Assembly (NCBI GenBank): GCA_013997645.1
Contig: PNKB01000008.1
Coordinates: forward strand, 1 to 61,020
Length of the DNA stretch: 61,020 nt
Direction of reading: 5' to 3'
Source of the DNA: Cyanobacteria bacterium PR.3.49
GTDB lineage: Bacteria; Cyanobacteriota; Vampirovibrionia; Obscuribacterales; Obscuribacteraceae
Below, piece by piece: positions 26,426 to 35,639 of the stretch. Below the pieces are notes generated by a model, which saw only the letters and a program-made list of their open reading frames with translations, ran no database searches and was not told the origin of the DNA. The position numbers and the translations under genes were made by a program. Within the stretch, counting starts at the first letter, position 1. Each line of letters opens with the position of its first letter.

Positions 26426-29001
26426 GCAAAGATGCACCCAAAGCAAAAGTAGTTGAGGTGGAAAACTCAGTCGAGTTGCGCGTCGTCAACTACATAATGG
26501 TGGCATTGACGATCATCGCCTATTGCCTGTATTCGGATGCGCCTTTCGTGATCACAATCGCCTGCCTGACGGTGTCGGCTCTCGGCAGCTACCTCAGTTA
26601 CATCTTTCGCTCACGCAAATCGCATATCGTCAATATCCTGATTCTGGCTGGAACATTCGGGGTGCTGGGACATTTTGTCTTCGAGGCGATCAAACAATTC
26701 TTTGGCAGCGGTCAATTCTTGCCTGCGTTTATGCAGGTTTTATGCGGATTGCTGATCGTTCTCACTTTTGACCTTCGCCAAAGAACCGACATATATGTGG
26801 CAGCAATGGTAGCTCTGGGTCTCATGGGCTGCGTTGCTTCGCAAACCGGCAAAAGCAATGCCTTCGGTCTTTTCCCCATGGGCTTCATCATCGGTGGTGC
26901 GATTTTTCTATACTTGATCTCTATTTCGCACAGTCGAGAAGGCGCGCCGGCACAGGTTTCTGCATCGACAAGGCCGGTTTTGCCGCAAGCGCTCAACCTG
27001 GCCCAACCTCTCTGGAAGCGCCCGGCTACTGGTGGTGCGCTGGTTGCTGTAATCAGCTTGCCGGTGGCCTCCATGCTCATTTTTTGCTTGATGCCGCGTG
27101 CCGGCACCTCGGTTGTGGACATGATTGCCGATCAAGCCCGCATTTTATTCGCCCGCGCTTACGAAAAAATGCATCCTCCTCAAGAACCCGGAAAGACGGC
27201 TATGGTACCGGTTCCACCCAGAGGACAAACACCGGCAACCGGATCCAAACCGCAGCAAGCAAGTGGCAAGCCCGGCAACAAGGCCAATGCGCCCGGCAAA
27301 GGTGGCAAAGGGCCGGGACCGGGCGGCGACAAAGATGGTCAGGGAAGAACAAAAAAAGAAAAGCTGAGCGGTTATAAGCCTGGCACCAAACCCGATCCCG
27401 ACGGCAGCAAACCCGGTCAAAACGGCAAACCAGGTCAAAGCGGCAAACCAGCAAAGAACGGCTCGAGCACTCCAGGCAAGGGCGCACCTGGCTCGGAGCC
27501 GGCAGTTCCGGCTCGCCCAAAACCACAAATGGCGCTCGCCCAGAAACGAGATGCGGCTACTCAAGACGTCGTGCTCATGGCAGTTACCAGCAATCGCCCC
27601 GTATATCTGCGCGGCATGGCCTTTGACACTTATGAAGGCCAACGCTGGACGAACAGTAAGAGCCAGCAGTGGTACGACGCACCCAAAATGGATGAAGATG
27701 CTTATGTAATCGCCGGTTTGCGTTCGCTGCGCTTGCCCTCGAATTTCAGAGGCTCCGAAGTGGAGCAAAGAGTTGAAGTCAAAGAACCTCTGGATCTGAC
27801 CATACCTTGCGGATGGATCCCGCAAGTGGTGCACTTCCCTGGAGAATTGCGAGTGGCCGCAGATGGCTCGCTGGAAGCGAAAAACAACCTCAAGGCCGGG
27901 CTTTTCTACACGGCGGTTTCCATGGTGCCGTCCGCTAATCTCGAAGAATTGCGCACGGCAATCATGCCGACACCGCAACAACTGGTCGGAATTAGGGTGG
28001 CGTCCGCCCGCTTTTTGCAGCTGCCTAAAGACTACGAGCCGCAAATCAAGCTTTTGGCAACGGAAGTGGGCGGCAAAGACGGCAATTGGTTTGTCCGCGC
28101 CGAAAGAATCTCCAATTATCTGAAAGCCAATTACAGCTACCTGAACAATAATTCCGAGCTTGATCCTGATGTCGACTCGGTTGCCAACTTTCTTTTGACG
28201 ACCAAGAGCGGCAGTTGCTCGATATTCGCATCAGCCGAGGCGGTCATGCTCAGAGCTCTGGGCATACCTTCGCGTGTAGTTTTTGGTTATATGCCGGGCG
28301 AGAAGGATCCCAATTCGGATGCCACCCTGGTCAAAAGGAAAAACGAGCATGCCTGGGCCGAAGTGTTCATTCCCACTCACGGCTGGATTCCCATCGACCC
28401 AACCCCGAATGGAACGCTGCCGGTGCAACCGATGCAGGACGCCTCGGGCGGACGTACCGTTTTGCGTGCAACCCACCAGGGAGCGCCGCCGGTTGCACCT
28501 TCCACCGAAGAGAACAAAGACAAGCCTTCCTGGAATTGGGCGAAAAACCTCTCCAAGAACCCGTATCTAATTGCCATTCTGGTTGCGGTTCTTATCTATT
28601 TGCTCTTTGAAGCGGCTAGGAAAGCTTATCTTTACTTCAACTCACAGAAGAAGGCGGCCGAAGAAGTCAAAAATATGAAGCCTTCGACAGCGCTTTATCT
28701 GCGCCTTTTGAAAGATCTCGAAAAGGTGGCGGTCAGCAAAACGACCAGTGACACGCCCCACGATCTGGCCAGTGCCGTGCGGGCAAAAGCCAGTGAGAGT
28801 CCGGCATTCCCGCCGGCATTAAAAGCAGAACTGCCGAACCTGGTGGACAATTTCGTGGACGCCTACTACCTGGATCGGTTCAGTTACAAGGACAGCAACA
28901 TGGAGGAATCAGTTGAAGAAGGCAACAAACTTGGCGAGATCGGCGATAAAATACACGAATTGGTGCTCGAAAGCACCCTGACAAGTGCACAGCGCAATTA
29001 G
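26422..29001 (+). CDS. TgpA-like membrane transglutaminase with a collagen-like insert
   Basis: An 859-residue membrane protein, third in the MoxR operon. About six membrane helices (residues 22-225) are followed by a Gly/Pro/Lys-rich segment (about 255-370) with irregular GKP and PGQ/NGK units. The transglutaminase-like domain has a full catalytic triad: Cys599 in GSCSIF, His643 in EHAWAE and Asp659 in IDPTP. A last membrane helix (about 713-735) leads to a cytoplasmic DUF4129-like tail. Known relatives are periplasmic-facing peptidases or cross-linkers. The ATG at 26422 overlaps the previous stop (ATGA); a longer in-frame version from 26260 is unlikely. Confidence 0.92.
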   Translation: MSKDAPKAKVVEVENSVELRVVNYIMVALTIIAYCLYSDAPFVITIACLTVSALGSYLSYIFRSRKSHIVNILILAGTFGVLGHFVFEAIKQFFGSGQFLPAFMQVLCGLLIVLTFDLRQRTDIYVAAMVALGLMGCVASQTGKSNAFGLFPMGFIIGGAIFLYLISISHSREGAPAQVSASTRPVLPQALNLAQPLWKRPATGGALVAVISLPVASMLIFCLMPRAGTSVVDMIADQARILFARAYEKMHPPQEPGKTAMVPVPPRGQTPATGSKPQQASGKPGNKANAPGKGGKGPGPGGDKDGQGRTKKEKLSGYKPGTKPDPDGSKPGQNGKPGQSGKPAKNGSSTPGKGAPGSEPAVPARPKPQMALAQKRDAATQDVVLMAVTSNRPVYLRGMAFDTYEGQRWTNSKSQQWYDAPKMDEDAYVIAGLRSLRLPSNFRGSEVEQRVEVKEPLDLTIPCGWIPQVVHFPGELRVAADGSLEAKNNLKAGLFYTAVSMVPSANLEELRTAIMPTPQQLVGIRVASARFLQLPKDYEPQIKLLATEVGGKDGNWFVRAERISNYLKANYSYLNNNSELDPDVDSVANFLLTTKSGSCSIFASAEAVMLRALGIPSRVVFGYMPGEKDPNSDATLVKRKNEHAWAEVFIPTHGWIPIDPTPNGTLPVQPMQDASGGRTVLRATHQGAPPVAPSTEENKDKPSWNWAKNLSKNPYLIAILVAVLIYLLFEAARKAYLYFNSQKKAAEEVKNMKPSTALYLRLLKDLEKVAVSKTTSDTPHDLASAVRAKASESPAFPPALKAELPNLVDNFVDAYYLDRFSYKDSNMEESVEEGNKLGEIGDKIHELVLESTLTSAQRN

Positions 29002-29029
29002 TTGAGGTGCTTACGTTTATGGCTATATA
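29002..29029 (+). promoter_or_regulatory. Possible promoter of the AAA ATPase gene
   Basis: TTGAGG (29002-29007) and TATATA (29024-29029), separated by 16 bp, each match the consensus at 4/6. The -10 lies in the 10-bp palindrome GCTATATAGC. It starts right after the transglutaminase stop and would give a roughly 95-nt leader. This is a weak call. Confidence 0.3.
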
Positions 29030-29131
29030 GCTGTAAAGTGTATATGTAGCCCCCGGTCACGGGCGAACAATCGTTTTTCATTCAGTGTCTTAGTACAGGA
29101 AGCCGGCAAGAGAGGCAAAAAGAGAGGAAAT

Positions 29132-30418
29132 ATGGTTCAACAGGTCAAGACAGGAACCCAACAACAGCAGGAGTTTGTTCCGCCGTATCCATCTTCGATC
29201 GCCGAAACCGGCTTAAAAGAAGGCTTTCTGGAAGAACTCATTCTCAAGGACATTTACCTGGTCAACTTTGCGATGGGTCGTGAAATCGCTGCCAGAACAA
29301 TGCTCCCCTTCAAAATCATTGAAGAAATCCTGGAAGTATTGAAACGCCAGCTGCTCATCGAGGTTCGTAGTGCCGGCGGATTAGCCGACTACGAATACAC
29401 GCCGACAGAAAAAGGCAGAGACAGAGCGCGTTCTTACTTCGATCACAATGCTTATAACGGTGCCTGCCCGGTACCGTGGTCACGTTATGTCGACTCGCTC
29501 AAGTATCAAACGATCCGCCGCGAATCAGTAACGCCGCGCGATCTGGAAGTGGCATTTTCGGACATCATGGTCAACCGCCGTACCATCAACTCGGTCGGTC
29601 CGGCTATCAACTCCGGTCGCGGGATGTTCTTGTTCGGTGAAGCAGGCAACGGCAAAACATCAATTGCCGAGCGTATCGTGCGCAGTTTCAAGGGACACAT
29701 TTTCATCCCTTACGCAGTAGAAATTGACGGACAAATCATCCGTGTGTATGACTCGCACAACCACCAGCAAGTATCGGCCGCCAACTACCCGAGAGATTAC
29801 GACCATAGATGGGTGCGCATTCAGCGTCCCTGCGTAGTGGTCGGCGGTGAGTTGACGATTGACATGCTGGAATTGCAGTTCGACTACGGTACTAAGCTCT
29901 ACGAAGCGCCGATTCAGCTGAAGTCCAATTGCGGACTGCTGCTAATCGATGACTTTGGCAGACAAAGAATCGACCATAAATCACTCCTCAACCGCTGGAT
30001 CGTTCCTCTGGAAAAACGGGTTGACTACTTGAGTTTGCACACCGGTAAAAAGCTGGAAGTGCCGTTCGAGCAGTTGATTGTTTTTTCGACCAACTTGAAC
30101 CCGGCCGACCTGGTTGACGAAGCGTTCTTGAGACGGATCCCGTACAAGATCAACATCACCAACCCGACCGAAGACGAATTCAAGTGGATCTTCCTGCAAT
30201 ATTGCCAGCGCACCGGCGTTCCTTACAACGAGGAAGCGGTCAACTACTTGATCGAATCGCAATACCGCAGCGGCAAACGCAACATGCGTTGCTGCCACCC
30301 GCGCGATATTGTTGATCAGGTTGTAAACCTCTGCGCTTTCTTGCAGACAGAACCGAGGCTGTCAAGAGAATATCTCGACCACGCTTGCGCCGTTTACTTC
30401 GCCGCTATGGGCAAGTAA
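29132..30418 (+). CDS. AAA-type ATPase with N-terminal winged-helix-like region
   Basis: A 428-residue soluble ATPase. Residues about 25-105 look like a winged-helix domain (IIEEILEVLKRQLLIEV followed by a short beta wing and EKGRDRA). The AAA domain has Walker A GEAGNGKTS (169-177), Walker B LLLIDDFGR (Asp273, Asp274), sensor 1 IVFSTNL and an arginine finger in DEAFLRRIPYKI. An unusual about 55-residue segment between the Walker motifs names a beta-rich insertion. The gene has its own terminator and probably its own promoter, so it is likely separate from the MoxR operon. Its target is unknown; DNA or secretion-complex remodelling are both open. Confidence 0.82.
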   Translation: MVQQVKTGTQQQQEFVPPYPSSIAETGLKEGFLEELILKDIYLVNFAMGREIAARTMLPFKIIEEILEVLKRQLLIEVRSAGGLADYEYTPTEKGRDRARSYFDHNAYNGACPVPWSRYVDSLKYQTIRRESVTPRDLEVAFSDIMVNRRTINSVGPAINSGRGMFLFGEAGNGKTSIAERIVRSFKGHIFIPYAVEIDGQIIRVYDSHNHQQVSAANYPRDYDHRWVRIQRPCVVVGGELTIDMLELQFDYGTKLYEAPIQLKSNCGLLLIDDFGRQRIDHKSLLNRWIVPLEKRVDYLSLHTGKKLEVPFEQLIVFSTNLNPADLVDEAFLRRIPYKINITNPTEDEFKWIFLQYCQRTGVPYNEEAVNYLIESQYRSGKRNMRCCHPRDIVDQVVNLCAFLQTEPRLSREYLDHACAVYFAAMGK

Positions 30419-30486
30419 AACCCAGCCGAGTAGTCAAGAGAATCAATTCTCTAGAGAGCCTATACAAAGTCCCAGGACTGTAATTT

Positions 30487-30523
30487 GAGAGCTTGCTTCT
30501 TGACAGCAAGCTCTCTTCTTTCT
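30487..30523 (+). terminator. Intrinsic terminator of the AAA ATPase gene
   Basis: GAGAGCTTGCT (30487-30497) and AGCAAGCTCTC (30505-30515) form a perfect 11-bp stem with a 7-nt loop, followed by TTCTTTCT. It lies 69 bp after the stop codon. A second small palindrome, AGAGAAT-CA-ATTCTCT, precedes it near 30438. Confidence 0.9.
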
Positions 30524-30593
30524 CATGTGAATTCCGTCCCGGGTGCATCATGCTACGATTTAGAGCGCTTGATATGTAGAAGAAATTCTCAAA

Positions 30594-32024
30594 TTGTCTG
30601 AAAAATCAGGTTCTACCGAAGCAAGCTTCAGCTCGACCGAAAGTGGCCTCCAGCCACAAATGCCGGTCGAGGATATTGAGGCAGCTTCAGATAAAGAAGA
30701 TGACGCCAGCCCAGTCGAGACTGTCGAGACGGTCGAGCAAGAAGTTTCCGATGCCGATGTTCCGGTGCCCAGCTCTTTGCCGGACAGCATTGAGCCGCAG
30801 ACATACAGTTATAAGCCGGAGCGGCTTGCAGCTTCACCGGCAAATTTTCTAACGACTGCGACATCCATTGCCTGGATTGCGGCAATTATTTATCACGGTG
30901 CTGCCGGCGTCTCGATTCCCTGGTGTCTTACGCTGGCAACGGTTGCCATCTGGGCATTAACCACCACCAGAAAGAAGATGCAAAAGCATGCATTGGCCGC
31001 CTCGCGTATCGGCACGCTTGAAGAGGCCCGGTTCGCCAAAGTTTTTTCAGCTACTTATTTGTCTGTATCGGTGCTGATGTTTGCCTGGTTCTTTGCACAC
31101 GGATTCAAAGTTCCGCCGCCCGTCGTCACACAAAAACAATTCATTGATATCGAGCTTACTTCCTTTGCTGATTTCAAAGACAACGACTCATTAGTCGCCA
31201 GCACTGAAGAAAAGGACAGCCAGAGAAAGCGCAGCGGCAGCACCGACAAAGTTTCGATGACACCGCCCATAGTGCAACCGCAAAGCGCCCCCAAAGAAAG
31301 AACAAGCAAAGAGACTAAAGAAGCAGGACAGCGCGCCCTGCAAGCAGTGGCACCGCAAAGACAGACTGCGGCTCCTACACCAATGGTGCTCAAGGGCGTG
31401 CAAATTCAAGCCGCTGTAAATTCTGCCAATGCGGACATTCAAGCTCAACAGCAAAAACCCGAGATAAAAGCACAGCAGGTCGCCAACATCAAACTTCCTT
31501 CCGGATGGAAGAGCGTGCAAGCCGATAAAATGCTGGCTATGCAAAATAATGTCAGTCCCGGAGTGCGTTCACAACAAAGCCGCTCCGCCAGCCAATCTAT
31601 GTTCATGGAAGAATCATCGCCAGTAGAGCTTTTCGAGATGGTCGACAATGACGGTGATTCAGGCAATGAAATCTTTCAAGCCGGCGGCCGCAGCACTGGC
31701 GGCAAAGGTGCTCCGTCCACACTGCAAGAGTATTTAAAACAATTGCACAAACGAATTAAACGCGCCTGGACGCCTCCTGACGGCGATCCAAGAGTAGCTC
31801 AAATCTTGTTTCGCGTGACCAAGGACGGACGCTTAAAACAGATCCGCTTGCTGCGTTCTTCAGGCAATCCGGATAGCGACGAAGCGGCAATGAATGCTAT
31901 CTCCGCTTGTGCCCCCTTCAGAAGCTTGCCAGCCGATTTTCCATCCGACAGTTTGGATATCAAATACACCTTCAATTATAAAGTCGACACACTGTCTGAA
32001 GCTCCCGGCTCTGCAACCCACTAG
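30594..32024 (+). CDS. Membrane protein with TonB-type C-terminal domain
   Basis: A 476-residue protein. The N-terminal 80 residues are acidic and low-complexity (VETVETVEQE). Hydrophobic segments lie at about 84-100, 107-124 and 152-170. A long Gln/Ser/Lys-rich linker (about 185-380) would span the periplasm. The C-terminal 90 residues (YLKQLHKRIKRAW, VTKDGRLKQIRLLRSSG) match the TonB C-terminal domain, which in TonB passes energy to outer-membrane receptors. No exbB/exbD or receptor gene is near, so transport itself is unproven. The start shown is TTG with only a weak Shine-Dalgarno; an in-frame ATG 22 codons later is possible. Confidence 0.8.
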   Translation: MSEKSGSTEASFSSTESGLQPQMPVEDIEAASDKEDDASPVETVETVEQEVSDADVPVPSSLPDSIEPQTYSYKPERLAASPANFLTTATSIAWIAAIIYHGAAGVSIPWCLTLATVAIWALTTTRKKMQKHALAASRIGTLEEARFAKVFSATYLSVSVLMFAWFFAHGFKVPPPVVTQKQFIDIELTSFADFKDNDSLVASTEEKDSQRKRSGSTDKVSMTPPIVQPQSAPKERTSKETKEAGQRALQAVAPQRQTAAPTPMVLKGVQIQAAVNSANADIQAQQQKPEIKAQQVANIKLPSGWKSVQADKMLAMQNNVSPGVRSQQSRSASQSMFMEESSPVELFEMVDNDGDSGNEIFQAGGRSTGGKGAPSTLQEYLKQLHKRIKRAWTPPDGDPRVAQILFRVTKDGRLKQIRLLRSSGNPDSDEAAMNAISACAPFRSLPADFPSDSLDIKYTFNYKVDTLSEAPGSATH

Positions 32025-32040
32025 AATGCCCCCAAAAGAC

Positions 32041-32066
32041 CGGCAGCGGCAAGCTTGAAGCTGCCG
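32041..32066. terminator. Possible hairpin terminator between converging genes
   Basis: CGGCAGC (32041-32047) and GCTGCCG (32060-32066) make a perfect 7-bp stem with a 12-nt loop, 16 bp after the TonB-domain stop and 25 bp from the converging stop. The nearest T run is about 25 nt further on, so termination is uncertain. Confidence 0.35.
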
Positions 32067-32090
32067 CCGCCCAGTTCCCCCTGCAATTTT

Positions 32091-32642
32091 TTACTCTATT
32101 TCAGTAGGACGGCATGACCGCCTCTGCCCTTCCTCTGCGGACCCCACCGGCGGTGCTGAAGTCACCTCTCCGTAATAAACGTCGCCGGGGTCTTTTTCAG
32201 GACTACTCCTTGCATCATCAGCGTGCGACATGATTTCTCCTTCTTCAAGATTTTCGAACCAGTCGAACGGGTCCCACCCACTTCTTATCTCGTCAAAATT
32301 GGAGATTGCGTACTCTGCGGCAATGGATTCGAGTATGGATGCCTCAGGATCTTGCATCACGGTTTCCAATTCTTCTCGATCCAAGTCTCCGTCTTGATTT
32401 AAGTCGAGAGAATCGCGCTTCTTCAGAAGCAACATAGGAAGGACACCAGTCTTCTCCATCATGCGCATGGAGTCATGCCTCTTTTGCGGATCGCCGGCCA
32501 GATCAATTCTTGCCGCTGCGGCCTCTGCACTTCGCTCCAGTCCTGGACTGCTGTAAGAATCCGCATACAGAGAATCACTGTTCATGTCGCTTTTGACATA
32601 CTCGTAAACTTGAGCGCAAAACCCTCTTACTGTGTCAGACAT
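32091..32642 (-). CDS. EF-hand protein, small paralogue
   Basis: A 183-residue protein with one clear EF-hand, DLNQDGDLDREE, which has Asp/Asn/Asp at loop positions 1, 3, 5, Gly at 6 and Glu at 12, so calcium binding is likely. It sits in the same module as in the gene just upstream and in the gene at 1068: GVLPML before the loop and a helix ending NFDEI after it. It has no signal peptide or membrane segment. The tail is acidic with ENLEEGEIM. The ATG at 32642 has a very strong GGAGGAG; the longer version to 32690 is not supported. It follows its paralogue by 53 bp, a tandem duplication. Confidence 0.72.
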   Translation of the reverse strand: MSDTVRGFCAQVYEYVKSDMNSDSLYADSYSSPGLERSAEAAAARIDLAGDPQKRHDSMRMMEKTGVLPMLLLKKRDSLDLNQDGDLDREELETVMQDPEASILESIAAEYAISNFDEIRSGWDPFDWFENLEEGEIMSHADDARSSPEKDPGDVYYGEVTSAPPVGSAEEGQRRSCRPTEIE

Positions 32643-32695
32643 AATTGCTCCTCCAGGTCTGGGCGACCCGCACAAAACGTTGAGAATCAAAAGCT

Positions 32696-33550
32696 CTAAT
32701 TTTCGTACTTGGTTACGTTGCTATCGGGATTGCGTTTCGACCAGCGACTGCCTTGAAACGGCACGGGATTTCCGTTTTTGTCTACCTGTTGTGTGTAGGT
32801 TCCGTCCTTTCCGATTCCTCGCAAAACAATCTTTCCTGAGGAAGCATCCCAGAGATGCACGAAATTTCTGCCGGAGCCTGCGCTTTCCACTTGAATCTGA
32901 TATTTGCGCACTGTGCCGTCCGGTTCTGTCAATTCGATTTCCCTGACGCCAAGCTTGTTTAGCTCTTCCACCGCTCTCAATTTTTCTTGCTCGGAAGCAT
33001 AGGGTTTTTCCAAAACTTTCTTGTAATGTTCGGCGTCTTCCGGCAATGCATCATCGCCGGCACTGGGATCCTCCAGATTCTCTGGATTGGTTTCATAAGG
33101 ATTGACGGTTCTAGGGTCACCTTCACCTTGATGGGTTTGCTGCCAGCGCACCAACTCTTCCTCAGACAGCTCACCATCACGTTCTTCACCATCACAGCCG
33201 TCGATTGCATCGAAGTTGTCCAGCGCATACTGAGAGGCGATCTTTGTGGCTGGGTTGACACTACCATCGGTGCTGTCGATTCTTTCTTTCAATTCTTCTT
33301 TCGAGATGGTTTCATCGTAGTCATCGCCGTCTATTGCCGAGGCGATGCTGACTAGCAAGCGTGGCAAAACACCGGATTCTACAAGCGAATTGGTCAAATG
33401 CTTCTGGTCTTGTGGAGTCTTCACATTGCTGTCGTACAATCTGGCAATTTCATTCCAGGCGGCTTGTTCTGCTGCGCTGTCCTGGGAATCTCTGCTGTCT
33501 ACTAATTTGTGGATGTTGGCACTGATAACGTCGGGACCGTAAGCTGGCAT
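32696..33550 (-). CDS. EF-hand protein, larger paralogue
   Basis: A 284-residue protein with the same module as its downstream neighbour: GVLPRL, a loop DGDDYDETISKEEL and a helix ending NFDAI, followed by a second acidic loop RDGELSEEELVRW that fits the second half of an EF-hand. The last 85 residues are a separate beta-rich domain (EPDGTVRKYQIQVE, HLWDASSGKIVLRG, DGTYTQQVDKNG) not present in the other two. Calcium binding is probable, function unknown. The ATG at 33550 has GGAGGAG 7 nt upstream and a strong leader hairpin. Confidence 0.7.
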   Translation of the reverse strand: MPAYGPDVISANIHKLVDSRDSQDSAAEQAAWNEIARLYDSNVKTPQDQKHLTNSLVESGVLPRLLVSIASAIDGDDYDETISKEELKERIDSTDGSVNPATKIASQYALDNFDAIDGCDGEERDGELSEEELVRWQQTHQGEGDPRTVNPYETNPENLEDPSAGDDALPEDAEHYKKVLEKPYASEQEKLRAVEELNKLGVREIELTEPDGTVRKYQIQVESAGSGRNFVHLWDASSGKIVLRGIGKDGTYTQQVDKNGNPVPFQGSRWSKRNPDSNVTKYEN

Positions 33551-33566
33551 AAGCGTTCTCCTCCGG

Positions 33567-33589
33567 GGCGGCAAGCCTGCCGCCTTTTT
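33567..33589. promoter_or_regulatory. Strong hairpin in the leader of the EF-hand gene
   Basis: GGCGGCA (33567-33573) and TGCCGCC (33578-33584) form a 7-bp stem with a 4-nt loop. On the minus strand it ends 2 nt before the GGAGGAG of the EF-hand gene. On the plus strand it is followed by TTTTT (33585-33589), the form of an intrinsic terminator, which would stop antisense transcripts. The rest of 33551-33848 shows no gene. Confidence 0.5.
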
Positions 33590-33848
33590 GAATGTGCGTA
33601 GAAAGGGGGGAATCCATTGCACAGTCAACCGGAACGCCTGAGAAAAGATGTTCGGATCTTTTCGCTTCCTTCAGCCCTTCTCGGGCGTCCAGTTGCTGGC
33701 CGGGCAATGTAACTTTGATAAGTGGCTGGGAACTGTTACCGGGGTGCGTTTTCTCGTTGGTAACGATGCCAAAGTAATCCGTCAGCCTGACATTTCACTG
33801 ACATGCTGTGCAAGGCACTCAGCGATTGAATTGGCAGATAACCCCACC

Positions 33849-35615
33849 CTAAGCGTCAGGTCTATGCTTCGGCAGCGCTATCTCAAAACTGGTTCCTTGC
33901 CCAGGCTCGCTCTCTACTGAGATTGTCCCGCCGTGCAGCTCAACCAATTTCTTGCAAATTTCAAGACCAAGTCCGAATCCTTGTTTATGCGCTCCCGATT
34001 GTTCCTTGACCTGTTTGAATCGGTCAAAAATAAAGGGCAGACTTTCCTTGTCGATGCCCGGTCCTTGATCTCTTACGTATATTCTGTCGCACTGTTCATC
34101 AGAGGAGAAACGCACACTGACAGGTTTTCCCACCGGGGAAAATTTTATTGCATTGCCTAACAAATTGACGAGAACCTGCGTAATGCGATTGCTGTCGCAA
34201 TAAACAAAAGCGTCAGAATCGTCCCGATCTATATTTATATCTTTGGCTTTAGCGAGCATCTCCACTGCTGGGAGCGCCTCATCAACGAGATCATTGAAGG
34301 TGACAAGCTCCAAATCAAGTTTGAGCTGACCGCTGTCCAGCCGCTCTAATTCAAGCAAATCATTGACCATCGCCATAAGCCTGTTATTGCTGGCAATCGA
34401 TCTGTCTACTAGTGTTACACCTCGCTGGCTCAGTTGACCTGCTTGCGGATCAGATTTCAAAATGTCGAGAGTAAGCAGATTGGACGCAACCGGCGTTCGC
34501 AAATCATGGCTGACCATTGCCATGAAACTTTGCTTCATTCTCTCCAATTCTTTGCGCGCGCCTATGTCGTGAGCCACGCAAAAATAAGTCTGCTCCTGCT
34601 CAGACCAATGGGCTGAGATTTGAATATCGACTGCGGCTCCGGATTTGTTCTTGAGCTCGGTTTCAAAAACCACGTCATGCCCCTCGCCCCTGGCCTTTTC
34701 AATACTGCTGGTTGCCGCGCCGAATAAGTTGGATCCGTGCTGCCCGAGCAGCTCGTCAGGATGCATACCGACAAGCCCCACTACTGCTTCACTGACGAAA
34801 GAAAAACGCAACTTTCCATCGATAGTAAAAATCCATTCGCCTGAATTTTTCAGAATGGCGCGCTCTCTTTCAGTCAACGAATTGATCGAATGCGCCATAA
34901 GGTGAAAAGTCTTATCGACCTCGGCCAGCTCGTCGCGCCCTTTCATTTGCGGCAGAAGTTTTTCTCCGCGTGCCAGATTCTCAGAATTCTTCTTCAGCAC
35001 AGCCAATTGTTTATTAGTCAAAACAACAATATAAGCGGCGAATGCAAATGATATGAGGGCACATAGAACTGCAGAATTAAAGGCCATCTGCTCGAAGTGT
35101 TTTCGCTTCGCCACTACCAAAACCAGCATTTGCTTATATCTGATCTCTTGCTCGATGTGAGCCAATTCCATCGTGGCGAAGATTTTGCGCCCCAGCCTCG
35201 TAAACTGTCGCATATTGGTGATGTCGCGCAAATTTACCGACTCGGAATCAGTGTCGGTCGCCGAAAGTGCGGTGTCTTCAATCTCGACCATGGTCGCAAT
35301 CAGCTTCTGGATATGCGCCTCGTTACCGCCATAGAGCGCAAGCTGCTTGCAGATATTACGCATTTGATCGACGTGAAATATTGCGCGCTGACGCTTCAAT
35401 TCAGAATGAGAGGACTTATAGCCGGCCATGTCGCTGAGCGTGTCGAAGCCGCTTTTCACCGCCTTGGTGATCAAGAGCATCAGATCTTTCTGCCTGCGTT
35501 CTTCAGCATAAGCGCCGTCCAATTCTTCCTGCGCACTTCTTATTTGAGCCAGCAAGAAGCATTGCAAAACAATCGGTATGAGAGTCAAAAGCGCCAGGCG
35601 CTGCCACAATTTCAT
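33849..35615 (-). CDS. Membrane sensor histidine kinase (HAMP-PAS-HisKA-HATPase)
   Basis: A 588-residue sensor kinase with the same layout as the kinase at 2486: membrane segments at about 7-23 and 178-200 around a helical extracytoplasmic region, HAMP (about 200-250), PAS (about 255-355), H-box SHDLRTPVAS with His370, N-box NLLGNAIKFSP, DQGPGIDKE and GFGLGLEI. All catalytic motifs are present. It starts 24 bp after the response regulator stop, so regulator and kinase form one operon with regulator first. The order is the reverse of the pair at 2.5-5.1 kb. Signal unknown. Confidence 0.93.
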   Translation of the reverse strand: MKLWQRLALLTLIPIVLQCFLLAQIRSAQEELDGAYAEERRQKDLMLLITKAVKSGFDTLSDMAGYKSSHSELKRQRAIFHVDQMRNICKQLALYGGNEAHIQKLIATMVEIEDTALSATDTDSESVNLRDITNMRQFTRLGRKIFATMELAHIEQEIRYKQMLVLVVAKRKHFEQMAFNSAVLCALISFAFAAYIVVLTNKQLAVLKKNSENLARGEKLLPQMKGRDELAEVDKTFHLMAHSINSLTERERAILKNSGEWIFTIDGKLRFSFVSEAVVGLVGMHPDELLGQHGSNLFGAATSSIEKARGEGHDVVFETELKNKSGAAVDIQISAHWSEQEQTYFCVAHDIGARKELERMKQSFMAMVSHDLRTPVASNLLTLDILKSDPQAGQLSQRGVTLVDRSIASNNRLMAMVNDLLELERLDSGQLKLDLELVTFNDLVDEALPAVEMLAKAKDINIDRDDSDAFVYCDSNRITQVLVNLLGNAIKFSPVGKPVSVRFSSDEQCDRIYVRDQGPGIDKESLPFIFDRFKQVKEQSGAHKQGFGLGLEICKKLVELHGGTISVESEPGQGTSFEIALPKHRPDA

Positions 35616-35639
35616 TTATTGATCGTCCGAGCAAGCAAC

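Noticed and set aside
27230-27480. Short direct repeats in the transglutaminase gene as a mobile or CRISPR-like repeat
   Set aside because: They are in frame and encode the Gly/Pro/Lys-rich insert; units are irregular.
27145-28044. 299-codon minus-strand frame with hydrophobic, Arg-rich text
   Set aside because: Antisense to the collagen-like insert and catalytic region of the transglutaminase; composition reflects the GC-rich repeats below it.
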